From positions 1 through 56,046 of the forward strand of contig JACPHR010000007.1 in NCBI GenBank assembly GCA_016188455.1: a stretch of DNA of 56,046 nucleotides. The letters run 5' to 3'. The notes below the pieces were generated by a model, which saw only the letters and a list, made by a program, of their open reading frames with translations, was not told the origin of the DNA and did not search any database. The position numbers were made by a program, and so were the translations under genes. Origin of the DNA: Candidatus Tayloriibacteriota bacterium (GTDB lineage Bacteria; Patescibacteriota; Minisyncoccia; Phycocordibacterales; SIBU01). This document shows, piece after piece, positions 7,382-15,271 of the stretch (position 1 is its first letter; the number at the start of each line of letters is the position of its first letter).

Positions 7382-8594
7382 AGAGGGTTTTCTGGAACTG
7401 CCACATGCCGAAATTTAAGAATTGAGAAACAAGATTATAACCGCAGTCAGCGGAAAAATTTTCAATCCAAACTTCCCCTTCGACGGCAGATTTGGCGGAT
7501 CCTCCTAAAATATTCTTAAGCGTGGTAATCGGGCGGGATTGGGTAATATAGAATTTTCCTGACGCAAAAGCCCACTCAATGTCGCAGGGAAAACCGTAGT
7601 GGTTTTCAATTTTTAAAATCAGTTCGGCCAGCGAAAAAATTTGGTCGTCGGAAAGTTTTTGCGCCGCGCCTTTCTCTTTTGAAATATAGGCAAAACTATT
7701 TCGCGACCCGCTCTCCTCCATTTTTAACATCCCTATATTCTCAAGTTTGTAAGGATGTTTTCTTTGTGTTGTAAAATTGGCCCGGAACAAACCGCGTTCC
7801 TGCTCCGAAACATTTTTATCAATGATTCGGCGCGGCGACTTTTCAACAACATAACTGTCGGGCGTGATTTGCCCCGAGACAATCGCCTCTCCAAGCCCGA
7901 ACCCTGCCTCAATGATGAGCTGGTTTCTGTCTTCGGTTACCGGATGAACGGAAAAAGCGATGCCGGAAATTTCACTCTCAACCATTTTTTGCACCACTCT
8001 GTCTTCGGTTACCGGATGAACGGAAAAAGCGATGCCGGAAATTTCACTCTCAACCATTTTTTGCACCACCACCGCCACCGAAATTTTGGTCTTGTGCAAA
8101 TCTTTTTCAAATCTGTAGAAGATGGCGCGGGGCGTGAAAAGCGACGCCCAACAGCGCTGAACATTTTTCAAAAGCTCCGCTTCCGTGGTATTTAGATATG
8201 TATCAAGTTGCCCCGCCCAAGCCGCCGAGCTTGAGTCTTCCGCCGTAGCGGACGAGCGCACCGCCACAAACTTAGCACCCAACTTTTTGAAATGTTTTTT
8301 GATTTCCGCTCCGATGTCCTTCGGCATCTCCGCCGTCAGAATGAGCGCCTGAATTTTTTCCGAAGCGGCGTCTACCGTGTGAATTTCCTGGTGGTTAACT
8401 GCGTGAAGCACGGTGTCAATTTCAACATTAAGGTCGGTCTCTTCCAAAAACTTTTCAAACGCCGAAGCAAGCAGGACAAACCCCGGCGGCACCGAAATAC
8501 CGGCTTGGGTCATCTCGCCAAGTGATGCCCCTTTGCCGCCGGCCAGCGCCGCGTCGTTTTTGTTTATAGCCTTAAAATCGCGGAGCAGTTCCAT
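7338..8594 (-). CDS. PEP synthase-like protein, N-terminal ATP-grasp half
   Basis: Pyruvate phosphate dikinase/PpsA-type ATP-binding domain with the diagnostic GGKGASLGEMTQAGISVPPG at residues ~19-38, the VRSSATAEDSSSAAWAGQ nucleotide segment and the CDIEWAF metal-binding motif near the C-terminus. It normally makes a phosphohistidine intermediate on the swivelling domain, here encoded in the overlapping next frame. It carries a perfect in-frame tandem duplication of 24 residues (RVVQKMVESEISGIAFSVHP plus VTED). The last ~11 residues are probably frameshift tail. Confidence 0.8.
   Translation of the reverse strand: MELLRDFKAINKNDAALAGGKGASLGEMTQAGISVPPGFVLLASAFEKFLEETDLNVEIDTVLHAVNHQEIHTVDAASEKIQALILTAEMPKDIGAEIKKHFKKLGAKFVAVRSSATAEDSSSAAWAGQLDTYLNTTEAELLKNVQRCWASLFTPRAIFYRFEKDLHKTKISVAVVVQKMVESEISGIAFSVHPVTEDRVVQKMVESEISGIAFSVHPVTEDRNQLIIEAGFGLGEAIVSGQITPDSYVVEKSPRRIIDKNVSEQERGLFRANFTTQRKHPYKLENIGMLKMEESGSRNSFAYISKEKGAAQKLSDDQIFSLAELILKIENHYGFPCDIEWAFASGKFYITQSRPITTLKNILGGSAKSAVEGEVWIENFSADCGYNLVSQFLNFGMWQFQKTLFGKDNPTEKSSRVL
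7927..8070. repeat. 72-bp tandem duplication inside the ATP-grasp gene
   Basis: Two adjacent 72-bp copies (7927-7998 and 7999-8070) are essentially identical at the DNA level, differing only at the last base, and encode the same 24 residues twice without a frame change. Such identity implies a very recent duplication or a local assembly artefact. Confidence 0.9.
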
Positions 8595-8672
8595 GGCATA
8601 TACCGTAGCATATTTCCTTTGTTTTTTCTACCGTCCTTTCTACTGCTGGTCTATCTCTGGATTTATCCTCCT

Positions 8673-8716
8673 CCCACACATCAACTTTACACTACAGTGT
8701 ATAATTGATGTGTGGG
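8673..8716. promoter_or_regulatory. Palindromic operator/promoter of the first PaaX/Cas2-like gene
   Basis: An imperfect 44-bp palindrome: outer arms CCCACACATCAA and TTGATGTGTGGG, with an inner CACTACAGTG-like core. A TATAAT -10 box (8700-8705) lies within it, and the GTG at 8712 is 7 nt after that box. A regulator binding here would cover both the -10 box and the start codon, so autoregulation and a leaderless mRNA are likely. Confidence 0.7.
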
Positions 8717-9290
8717 GAAAATGGAACAAGAATCGCGCAGAAAGACAAAACGGGCAAATATCCAAAAGATAATCCTGCAAACAGTCGCCGGGGTTGGCTT
8801 GCTCAGTGTGGCGCTCTTTGCGCCCAATGTGCTCTCCGCCCTGCAAAAGTTGGGGTTTATGCCTCACGGGCGGCAGAAAGACGTCATACGCGACTCGCGG
8901 CGAAAACTGGTGAAATTAGGCTATCTTGAATACACGCCGAGTAAATTACTGCGACTCACTCTAAAAGGGGAAGCGAGACTCCGACAGTTTTCGATTCATG
9001 AGTATCGTTTCAAAAAACCGAAACGGTGGGACAAAAAATGGCGCGTCCTGATTTTTGACATTCGGGAAGAAAGGCGTCCGACACGGGATAAAATCCGCCG
9101 CACACTCGCGGCTATCGGCTTCGTCCGGCTTCAAGATAGCGTATGGGTGTATCCCTACGACTGCGAAGATTTGATAAACCTGCTTAAAGCCGATTTTTAT
9201 ATCGGCAAAGACATGCTGTACATGATTGTTGAGTCTCTTGAATATGATACCCGGCTTCGGCAAGCTTTTGGCCTACGTTTGGATTCGTAA
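8712..9290 (+). CDS. PaaX/Cas2-like winged-helix regulator
   Basis: A 192-residue protein: an N-terminal winged-helix-like region, then a C-terminal ferredoxin-like domain resembling the PaaX C-terminal/Cas2 fold (KKWRVLIFDIREERRPTRDK, then DSVWVYPYDCEDL). It is often annotated Cas2 in similar genomes, but no CRISPR array or other cas gene is present. Start at GTG 8712, or ATG 8721. It is flanked on both sides by long palindromes with matching arms (8673-8716, 9357-9394), like its paralogue at 46479. The domain call is good; the regulatory role is inferred. Confidence 0.8.
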   Translation: MGKMEQESRRKTKRANIQKIILQTVAGVGLLSVALFAPNVLSALQKLGFMPHGRQKDVIRDSRRKLVKLGYLEYTPSKLLRLTLKGEARLRQFSIHEYRFKKPKRWDKKWRVLIFDIREERRPTRDKIRRTLAAIGFVRLQDSVWVYPYDCEDLINLLKADFYIGKDMLYMIVESLEYDTRLRQAFGLRLDS

Positions 9291-9356
9291 AAACGTCATG
9301 CTGCTTGCCACATTTGTTCCAGCTAGTCATTATTTGTTACAGCCAGTCATCGGCTC

Positions 9357-9394
9357 ACACATCAATTTTGCACTATAGTGAAAAATTGATGTGT
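9357..9394. repeat. 38-bp palindrome downstream of the first PaaX/Cas2-like gene
   Basis: Near-perfect palindrome with outer arm ACACATCAATTTT and central CACTATAGTG; one base pair is mismatched. The arms repeat those of the palindrome upstream of the same gene. There is no T-run, so it is not an ordinary terminator. Confidence 0.8.
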
Positions 9395-9404
9395 TGTCTG
9401 CCAC

Positions 9405-9484
9405 AGAGAAACTGCCACCTACTGCCGGTAGAGAAACTACTACCTACTGCTACCCATAGAGAAACTATTACTCATAGAGAAACT
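9405..9484. repeat. Degenerate AGAGAAACT repeats
   Basis: AGAGAAACT occurs four times (9405, 9430, 9458, 9476), often followed by A(C/T)TAC, with uneven spacing of 25, 28 and 18 bp. The stretch lies between the palindrome and the end of livF and has no open frame of interest. Confidence 0.5.
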
Positions 9485-9531
9485 ACTACCGTTGGCACAA
9501 CCACAAAAGATTCTTATACCGCTGCTCGTAT

Positions 9532-10257
9532 TTATCCAACATGACCGAGGAGTACCCTCTCAAAAATGCCCGAGGCAATAAGCTCGCGGGGTTTGCCCGC
9601 CGCCACAACGGCGCCCTTGTCCAACACATACGCCCGACTGACGATTTCAAAAAGCGATTTCACATTGTGCTCCACCACAAGCACCGCGGTCTTGTGCCGT
9701 TCATTTATCCGCTTGATGGTTGCAAAAACTTCTTTGACGATTTTCGGCGCCAAGCCAAGCGACGGTTCGTCTAACAAAAGCACCTTCGGGTCAGTCATGA
9801 GACCGCGGGCAATGGCGAGCATTTGCTGCTGTCCGCCCGAGAGCGTACCGGACCTTGTTTTGATTTTAGGCTTGAGCGCCGGAAAGGTTTCCAACACTTC
9901 CGCAATTCGGCGAGCAACTTCTTTTTTATCTCGCACCGTGAAAGCGCCAATTTCCAGATTTTCAAAAACCGTCAGGTGCCGGAAAACCCGTCGGCCTTGG
10001 GGCACGAAAGAAATGCCCCGCGCCACAATCTCGTGCGGCACCGGTCGAATCGGCCTCTCGTGCCATAGCACTTTCCCGCTAGAAAGTTCCGCCAGTCCAA
10101 AAATGCTTTTAAGAATCGTGGACTTGCCGGCCCCGTTCGGCCCCATCAAAGCCACCATCTCGCCTTCGTCAAGCGAGATGCTCACGCCATCAAGCGCTTT
10201 GACGCCGCCGTAGTGGACGCGGATATCCTGAAGTTGCAATAAAATTTCGCGAATCAT
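9532..10257 (-). CDS. livF: Branched-chain amino acid type ABC transporter ATPase LivF
   Basis: ABC ATPase with Walker A GPNGAGKST, signature LSGGQQQMLAIARGL, Walker B VLLLDEP and H-loop VVEHN. The ARGISFVPQGRRVF and LFEIVSRAYVLDKG segments are typical of the LivF subfamily. It powers uptake with LivG on the LivHM permease. ATG 10257 is chosen over a TTG three codons upstream. It is the last gene of the liv operon, separated from livG by a frameshifted S23-type gene. Confidence 0.88.
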   Translation of the reverse strand: MIREILLQLQDIRVHYGGVKALDGVSISLDEGEMVALMGPNGAGKSTILKSIFGLAELSSGKVLWHERPIRPVPHEIVARGISFVPQGRRVFRHLTVFENLEIGAFTVRDKKEVARRIAEVLETFPALKPKIKTRSGTLSGGQQQMLAIARGLMTDPKVLLLDEPSLGLAPKIVKEVFATIKRINERHKTAVLVVEHNVKSLFEIVSRAYVLDKGAVVAAGKPRELIASGIFERVLLGHVG

Positions 10258-10281
10258 GAATGACAAATTATGAATTACGAT

Positions 10282-10682
10282 TTAAGAATTACGAATTTCT
10301 TTTGATTTTTTAATTAGACCGTTCAAAACTTTATGCACTTCGGTTGACTGCTGAAATACCGGCAAAAATCTTTTTCGTCCAAAACAGAAACCCCTTGGGC
10401 GACAAGAAGCTGATTCTGTAATTCTGTAACCGAACCTTGAGCGATAGAATAAAACTGAACTTTCTCTCCGTACGATTGACGACTAAATCCTTCAGCGATA
10501 TTGGATGTAATTGAAACCGAGCAACGACGCATCTGGCTTACCAAACCAAATAATTCTTCCTTGGGAAATCTTTTGGTTATTTCATATATCATAAGAGTAA
10601 GCTTATACGCTTCTTTCCATGCATTCAGGTCAGTGAAGGTCTGAATCTTTGCGCTTCGTTCCGTTCGTAATTCGTAATTCAT
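10282..10682 (-). pseudogene. S23-type four-helix-bundle protein, frameshifted
   Basis: The 23S-rRNA intervening-sequence (S23) family core is clear: NAWKEAYKLTLMIYEITKRF, the LVSQMRRCSVSITSNIAEGF motif and GSVTELQNQL. The open frame ends at 10323 with an atypical tail. Adding one base in the five-base A run at 10364-10368 (T run on the coding strand) restores a typical C-terminus, VHKVLNGLIKKSKEI, ending at 10282. This is therefore a homopolymer frameshift, real or from sequencing. The gene sits inside the liv operon, suggesting insertion by transfer. The molecular function of stand-alone S23 proteins is not established. Confidence 0.75.
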
Positions 10683-10688
10683 AATTCG

Positions 10689-11423
10689 TTATTCTCCTAA
10701 ATACGCTTCAATAACATCTCGGCGAGCAAGTACCGACTGCGGTTTGCCTTCGGCCAAAAGTTTACCGGCGTCCAACACATAGATGTGGTCCGAGAGTTCG
10801 CGAATCAAATCCATATTGTGCTCTATCAAAATTAACGTTTTACCCTTAACCTTTAACTCCTTACAAATGTCAACCACCACCTTGAGCATTTCAGGAAAAA
10901 GACCGGCGAACGGCTCGTCGAGAAGTATGGTATCGGCGTCCGTGGCCAGCACCCGCGCTATTTCCAAAAGTTTCCGTTGGCCATAGGAAAGTCCCAGCGC
11001 AAGCTCGTGGCGCTTACCCCACAGGCCAACCCGCCTTAAAACCTCCTCGGCTTTCTCCAAATGATAGGGACTGTGTTTTTCAAAAAGCGACGCGAACACT
11101 CCTCGCTCCGTCAAAACCACAAGCACGTTATCCAAAACCGGCATCTGTTCAAACAGCCGCACATCCTGAAACGTCCTAGTGATGCCATAGTCCTTCACCT
11201 CATGCGACTTTATTTTGGTAAAGCGAACCGAACCGGCCACTACGATTTCGCCGCCATCAACAGGAATCATACCTGTCAAAAGATTGACGAGGGTGGATTT
11301 GCCGGAGCCGTTCGGCCCAACCACTGAGGTGATTTGGCCTTTTTCAAAGGCAACAGAAAGATGGTCCACCGCCCGGACGCCGTCAAAATGCTTGTATAAA
11401 TGTTTTGTTTCGATAATCGGCAT
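10689..11423 (-). CDS. livG: Branched-chain amino acid type ABC transporter ATPase LivG
   Basis: ABC ATPase with Walker A GPNGSGKST, the family-typical YGITRTFQDVRLF after the Q-loop, signature LSYGQRKLLEIAR, Walker B ILLDEPFAGL and H-loop LIEHNMDLI. It pairs with LivF to energise LivHM. Only 5 bp separate it from livM, so it is in the same operon. Full length at 244 residues. Confidence 0.88.
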   Translation of the reverse strand: MPIIETKHLYKHFDGVRAVDHLSVAFEKGQITSVVGPNGSGKSTLVNLLTGMIPVDGGEIVVAGSVRFTKIKSHEVKDYGITRTFQDVRLFEQMPVLDNVLVVLTERGVFASLFEKHSPYHLEKAEEVLRRVGLWGKRHELALGLSYGQRKLLEIARVLATDADTILLDEPFAGLFPEMLKVVVDICKELKVKGKTLILIEHNMDLIRELSDHIYVLDAGKLLAEGKPQSVLARRDVIEAYLGE

Positions 11424-11428
11424 GAAAT

Positions 11429-12295
11429 TTATAATTTATATTCCCCCATCAAGCCCTGCGGCCTGTACATCATAAGTATAACCAAAAGGAGACCGTAGAC
11501 CACTTGCCGCATCTGGGCGGCGATGTCGGGGGGGAAACCGACAAAACGTAGAGCTTCCGGCAAGAGTACCAGAACCGCGGCGCCGAGGACGGCGCCGCGG
11601 TTAGACGCCAGGCCTCCCAAAATAACGACTGCCAAAATAAAAATTGACTCATTGACGAAAAAGGTTGAAGGGTCAATAAAAGTAATGTAACTGGCATAGA
11701 GAGAGCCGGCAAAGGCCGAGAACGCCGCGGCGACAACAAAAGTCGCGAGCTTAAAATACAAAACTTCATAACCAAACACACTAACAGCTTTTTCATCCTC
11801 GCGAATGGCCCTAAGGACGCGCCCGAAAGAAGATTGTTCAATGAAACGGCAGGCCAAAAAGACCAGAATTACGAGTAACGAAGCAAGAATTAGGAAAGAA
11901 AAATTGTCACTGAACGAGAGACCAAAAATAGACGGCCGCGGGATGCCGGGAATGCCCAAGGGGCCGCGGGTAACAGTTTGCCAATTAAGAAAAACACTGT
12001 AGATAATAATATTGAAACCGACCGAGGCCAGGGTATAGTAATCGCCTCTGAATTTTGACAAAACGGCCCCGATAGCAAACGCGATAAGCGCGCTAAAAAG
12101 GGCTCCGACAATACAAGCGAGAAAAAAGTTGAAGCCGAAACTTGTCATCACGATAGCGGTCACATAGGCGCCGATGCCGAAAAACGCCGCCGCCGCCACA
12201 AACACCAGCCCCGTGAAGCCGACAACCAGATTAAGAGAAAGGGCGAGTATTGAATAGATTGAGACCATTATCAACAGATGAATAACGTATGGCAT
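11429..12295 (-). CDS. livM: Branched-chain amino acid type ABC transporter permease LivM
   Basis: Polytopic membrane protein of 288 residues with about eight hydrophobic segments. It has the family motifs LNLVVGFTGLVFVAAAAFFGIG near the N-terminus (given here as its core, residues 21-42), the RAIREDEKAVSVFGYEV cytoplasmic coupling loop, and GGLASNRGAVLGAAV. It forms the translocation path with LivH. It abuts livH with a 1-bp gap. Confidence 0.88.
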   Translation of the reverse strand: MPYVIHLLIMVSIYSILALSLNLVVGFTGLVFVAAAAFFGIGAYVTAIVMTSFGFNFFLACIVGALFSALIAFAIGAVLSKFRGDYYTLASVGFNIIIYSVFLNWQTVTRGPLGIPGIPRPSIFGLSFSDNFSFLILASLLVILVFLACRFIEQSSFGRVLRAIREDEKAVSVFGYEVLYFKLATFVVAAAFSAFAGSLYASYITFIDPSTFFVNESIFILAVVILGGLASNRGAVLGAAVLVLLPEALRFVGFPPDIAAQMRQVVYGLLLVILMMYRPQGLMGEYKL

Positions 12296-12296
12296 G

Positions 12297-13163
12297 TTAT
12301 TTTTTAAAAATTCCTTGCGGTCGGAAAACTAAAAATAGAATGAGAACCGCGAAGGCAATGGCGTCTTTCCATTCGCCGGAGATTTTCCAAATGCCGAAGT
12401 TTTCAACGAAACCCAAAAGAAACGCCCCCGCCACGCCGCCGTAGACATTGCCGATACCGCCGACAATTGACGCGATAACGCCCTTGAGGAGAAGCGGCAA
12501 ACCCATAATCGGCTCAATGCCAGTGTCAAAACCGACTAAAATCGCCGCCAGCCCGGCAATGGCCGAGCCGATGAAAAAAACTTTGCCAATTATTTTGTCC
12601 GTGTTAATGCCGACGATTTTGGCGACTTCTTCGTCATCCCCGACCGCTTTCACCGCTTTGCCAAACAGCGTCAGTTTGAGAACAAAAGCTAAACCTAAAA
12701 GCACCGCCACGGCCGTCAAAAGGATAATGACCTGCGTCTCGGTAATGGACCCGGAAAATAAGGAGAATAACCTCTCTCCCGAGGAGGTGGCGGAGAGAGT
12801 CTGAAACTGGCTGGAAAAGAAAATCGCCAGAAGCGCCTGGAGAGCGGTCAACACTCCGAGGGAAGCGACGAGAAGCACGGTGTTTGAAGACCGTCTCATC
12901 CGGAGGCGCCGGTACACGCTGGTGTAAAGCAAAAAACCGATGGTACCCGAAATCAAAACGCCAAGAGGGACGGCGACAAAAAGCGGCCACCCCAATAGTT
13001 TGGAAAAATAGAAAACGGCGTACGCGCCGATGACCGCGACTGCTCCGTACGACAAGTCAAAAAAATTAACCGTGCTGAAAATGAGATTGAAACCAAGCGC
13101 CAGAATGGCGTAAATTGAGCCGGCGATGAGACTGTTGAGGATGAGTTGGGGCAGAATGTCCAT
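12297..13163 (-). CDS. livH: Branched-chain amino acid type ABC transporter permease LivH
   Basis: 288-residue polytopic permease. The N-terminus NSLIAGSIYAILALGFNLIF is diagnostic of the LivH family; KAVGDDEEVAKIVGINTDKI is the coupling loop and the GGIGNVYGGVAGAFLLG signature follows. It partners LivM. 20 bp separate it from the binding-protein gene upstream, indicating one transcript. Confidence 0.88.
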   Translation of the reverse strand: MDILPQLILNSLIAGSIYAILALGFNLIFSTVNFFDLSYGAVAVIGAYAVFYFSKLLGWPLFVAVPLGVLISGTIGFLLYTSVYRRLRMRRSSNTVLLVASLGVLTALQALLAIFFSSQFQTLSATSSGERLFSLFSGSITETQVIILLTAVAVLLGLAFVLKLTLFGKAVKAVGDDEEVAKIVGINTDKIIGKVFFIGSAIAGLAAILVGFDTGIEPIMGLPLLLKGVIASIVGGIGNVYGGVAGAFLLGFVENFGIWKISGEWKDAIAFAVLILFLVFRPQGIFKK

Positions 13164-13183
13164 GGAGAGACTGCTTTGCTCCT

Positions 13184-14332
13184 TTACTCGGTATACAATT
13201 CCGTTTTGCCGTCCTTAACAATCTTGAGAACATGGCCAGATGCTCGGTCGCCAGTCGCTTCAATGGTAACCTGGCCGGAGGCCCCATCCCAATCCTTAAT
13301 AGTCCGCGACCACGCCGCCAGTTTCTGCCCGTCAAGACCGACCGCGGCAATACCCTCTTTCACCAAGTACAAAGCGTCATACTCGGTTTGGCCATACGCT
13401 TGGTAAGGCAATTCAGCATTATACTTTTGCTTATAACTCTCCAAGAGATGCTGGAACTTGGGGTTGTTCGGGTCAACGCCGAACTCCGCTCCAAACGCTC
13501 CTTCAAAAAGAGCTTTGTTTTCACTGACCGTTTTTGGATCGCCTACTACTATATCGGCGACCAGAAGCGGCGGATTCCATTTAAGCTCCTTTACCTGTTT
13601 GGCGATTCGAACGGAGGCGGCCGGCGCTTGGGTATCCACAAACAAAGCGTCCGGTTTTTGAGATTGCAGTTTAGCGATTGAAGACCGGAAGTCGCTCGCG
13701 CCGGTCGGAAACTCTTCCTTGACGGTTTTGCCGCCGAGTTCGGAAAATCTGGCGTCAAAAGCCTTAAAAATGCCGAGCGGGTAATCAAGCGATTCTTGGA
13801 TGAAAGCCACGGTCCGCCAGCCTTTTTTGTAGGCCAGTTCGGCCAGCACCCTGCCCTGCGAAGCGTCACTGGGGTAATCGCGGAAAAAATACGGACTTCG
13901 GCCCGTCAAATCGGGACTGCTGGCGCCGGGAGAAAAGAGCGCGACTTTGCCCGCTTCGGCAATCGGCACCGCCGCCAACGACTCGCTGCTGCAAATGCCG
14001 CCGATAATAATTTGAACCTTGTCCACATTGACAAGCTTCTGAGCGGCGTTGGCTCCGTCTTTGCCGTTACATTTGCCGTCTTCCACTACCAGGACAAGGT
14101 CTCGCCCGCCAACGCCTCCCGACTTATTTATTTCATCCACCGCGAGCTGATAGACATTTAGAGCCGGCTCGCCGTACACCGCCCCGTCACCGGTCAGGGG
14201 CAAAATTACTCCGAGGCTGATCGGCCCGGCGACTTCCGGCGCTTTGGCGGTGCGGGCAAAAAAGAACCCGCCGACAATAATGACGGCCAGAAGGATGACC
14301 CAACTAAGAATCTTTGGCTTGTTGTCTTCCAT
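13184..14332 (-). CDS. livK: Branched-chain amino acid type periplasmic-binding protein, membrane-anchored
   Basis: Type I periplasmic-binding (LivJ/LivK, peripla_BP_6) protein of 382 residues. It begins with an uncleaved-looking transmembrane segment (residues ~10-27) and no lipobox Cys, so it is probably tethered to the cytoplasmic membrane. The fold markers are ISLGVILPLTGDGAVYGEP, the conserved Cys pair of GKCNG and GGICSS, and SPYFFRDYPSDASQG. Family ligands include branched-chain amino acids, amides and urea; the ligand cannot be read from sequence alone. It is the first gene of the liv operon. Confidence 0.87.
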   Translation of the reverse strand: MEDNKPKILSWVILLAVIIVGGFFFARTAKAPEVAGPISLGVILPLTGDGAVYGEPALNVYQLAVDEINKSGGVGGRDLVLVVEDGKCNGKDGANAAQKLVNVDKVQIIIGGICSSESLAAVPIAEAGKVALFSPGASSPDLTGRSPYFFRDYPSDASQGRVLAELAYKKGWRTVAFIQESLDYPLGIFKAFDARFSELGGKTVKEEFPTGASDFRSSIAKLQSQKPDALFVDTQAPAASVRIAKQVKELKWNPPLLVADIVVGDPKTVSENKALFEGAFGAEFGVDPNNPKFQHLLESYKQKYNAELPYQAYGQTEYDALYLVKEGIAAVGLDGQKLAAWSRTIKDWDGASGQVTIEATGDRASGHVLKIVKDGKTELYTE

Positions 14333-14420
14333 AGTTTATAAATTTTATATCTAATAAAAGGACCTTTTTGTTAATACCCCTATGCTATACCCCATAAAAA
14401 ATTTTGCAAGCGGGCCAATG

Positions 14421-14452
14421 AAAACCGCCCCGACGTACATCGAGGCGGTTTT
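14421..14452. terminator. Bidirectional-looking terminator between DUF378 and liv operon
   Basis: The arms AAAACCGCC (14421-14429) and GGCGGTTTT (14444-14452) enclose a 14-nt loop, with A and T tracts on both sides, so it could work on either strand. It ends the DUF378 transcript and insulates the liv operon. Confidence 0.75.
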
Positions 14453-14473
14453 ATTGAACCTGACTATAGCAAA

Positions 14474-14689
14474 CTACATGCCCGTACCGGCGCTGCAATT
14501 CTTGCAGTTCTTCTTGTGGGTTACAATTTCAGCCACCGCCGACAGGCCGACGAGCGCGTAAACAGCCGTGGCGAGAGTTGACCCCGCCCCCAAAAGGCTC
14601 TCAACCAAATTATAGCCGAGCGCGACCAAACCCCAGTTTAATCCTCCGATGATAAGGAGAATAAACGCAACCATGTGTAGTCCCTTCAT
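14474..14689 (-). CDS. DUF378 small membrane protein
   Basis: 71 residues with two transmembrane helices. The first contains the DUF378 hallmark LIIGGLNWGLVAL; the second follows a short loop with the family motif LLGAGSTLATAVYALVGLSA. The short tail has two cysteines (KKNCKNC). Family function is unknown. It is a single gene between msrB and the liv operon, ending at a terminator. Confidence 0.85.
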   Translation of the reverse strand: MKGLHMVAFILLIIGGLNWGLVALGYNLVESLLGAGSTLATAVYALVGLSAVAEIVTHKKNCKNCSAGTGM

Positions 14690-14845
14690 AAAATATATTT
14701 AGAGCTTCCGCTCTTACATTATATAAAAACCTCCGACCTAGGCCTATTAAAGCTTGGTTATATTATACAAGACTTCCGCAAGTCGCGGAATACTGAAAAG
14801 TGGATAACTAAATGCCCTCATGTACGGCATCGGATGTCGGATAAC

Positions 14846-15247
14846 TTAGGGTTTTGGCCCCTCTTCAAGGTCAAGACAGACCGAATTGAGGCAATAGCGC
14901 TTGCCGGTTGCCGTTGGACCGTCGGGAAACACGTGCCCGAGATGCGAGTTACAACGGGAGCAAACAATTTCGGTGCGGCGCGTACCATATTCATTGTCGG
15001 AAATTTCCCGAACTGAGCCGGGAAGGGCTTGGTCAAAAGAAGGCCAGCCAGTGCCGGAGTCAAACTTGGCATCCGAGGAGAAAAGCGCCTGGCCGCAGGC
15101 GGCACAATTATAGGTGCCGGCTTTTTTCTCGTGCAAAAGTTTGCCGCTAAACGGCGCCTCGGTCCCTTTGCCGCGTAAAACCGCGTACTGCTCCGGCGTC
15201 AGTTTATTCTTCCACTCCTCCTCGTTTTTCGCCATTTCCTTTTTCAT
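14846..15247 (-). CDS. msrB: Peptide-methionine (R)-S-oxide reductase MsrB
   Basis: Repairs R-methionine sulfoxide in proteins. It has two zinc-binding CxxC pairs (CAAC and CSRC), the SGTGWPSF substrate segment and the catalytic Cys in RYCLNSVCLDL near the C-terminus. Length is 133 residues, typical of the free-standing enzyme. It lies 24 bp downstream of msrA on the same strand, so the two stereospecific repair enzymes are probably co-transcribed. Confidence 0.93.
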   Translation of the reverse strand: MKKEMAKNEEEWKNKLTPEQYAVLRGKGTEAPFSGKLLHEKKAGTYNCAACGQALFSSDAKFDSGTGWPSFDQALPGSVREISDNEYGTRRTEIVCSRCNSHLGHVFPDGPTATGKRYCLNSVCLDLEEGPKP

Positions 15248-15271
15248 ACTGTAATCTTTAATCTCTTAACT

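Noticed and set aside
8712-9290. Cas2 of a CRISPR-Cas system
   Set aside because: The C-terminal domain resembles Cas2, but there is an N-terminal winged-helix region, no cas1 or other cas gene and no CRISPR array in the window. PaaX-like regulator is the better call, for this gene and for 46479-47048.
9566-10213. A 215-residue plus-strand ORF over livF
   Set aside because: Antisense shadow of a conserved ABC ATPase; its composition is Ser/Pro-rich, as expected of shadow frames.
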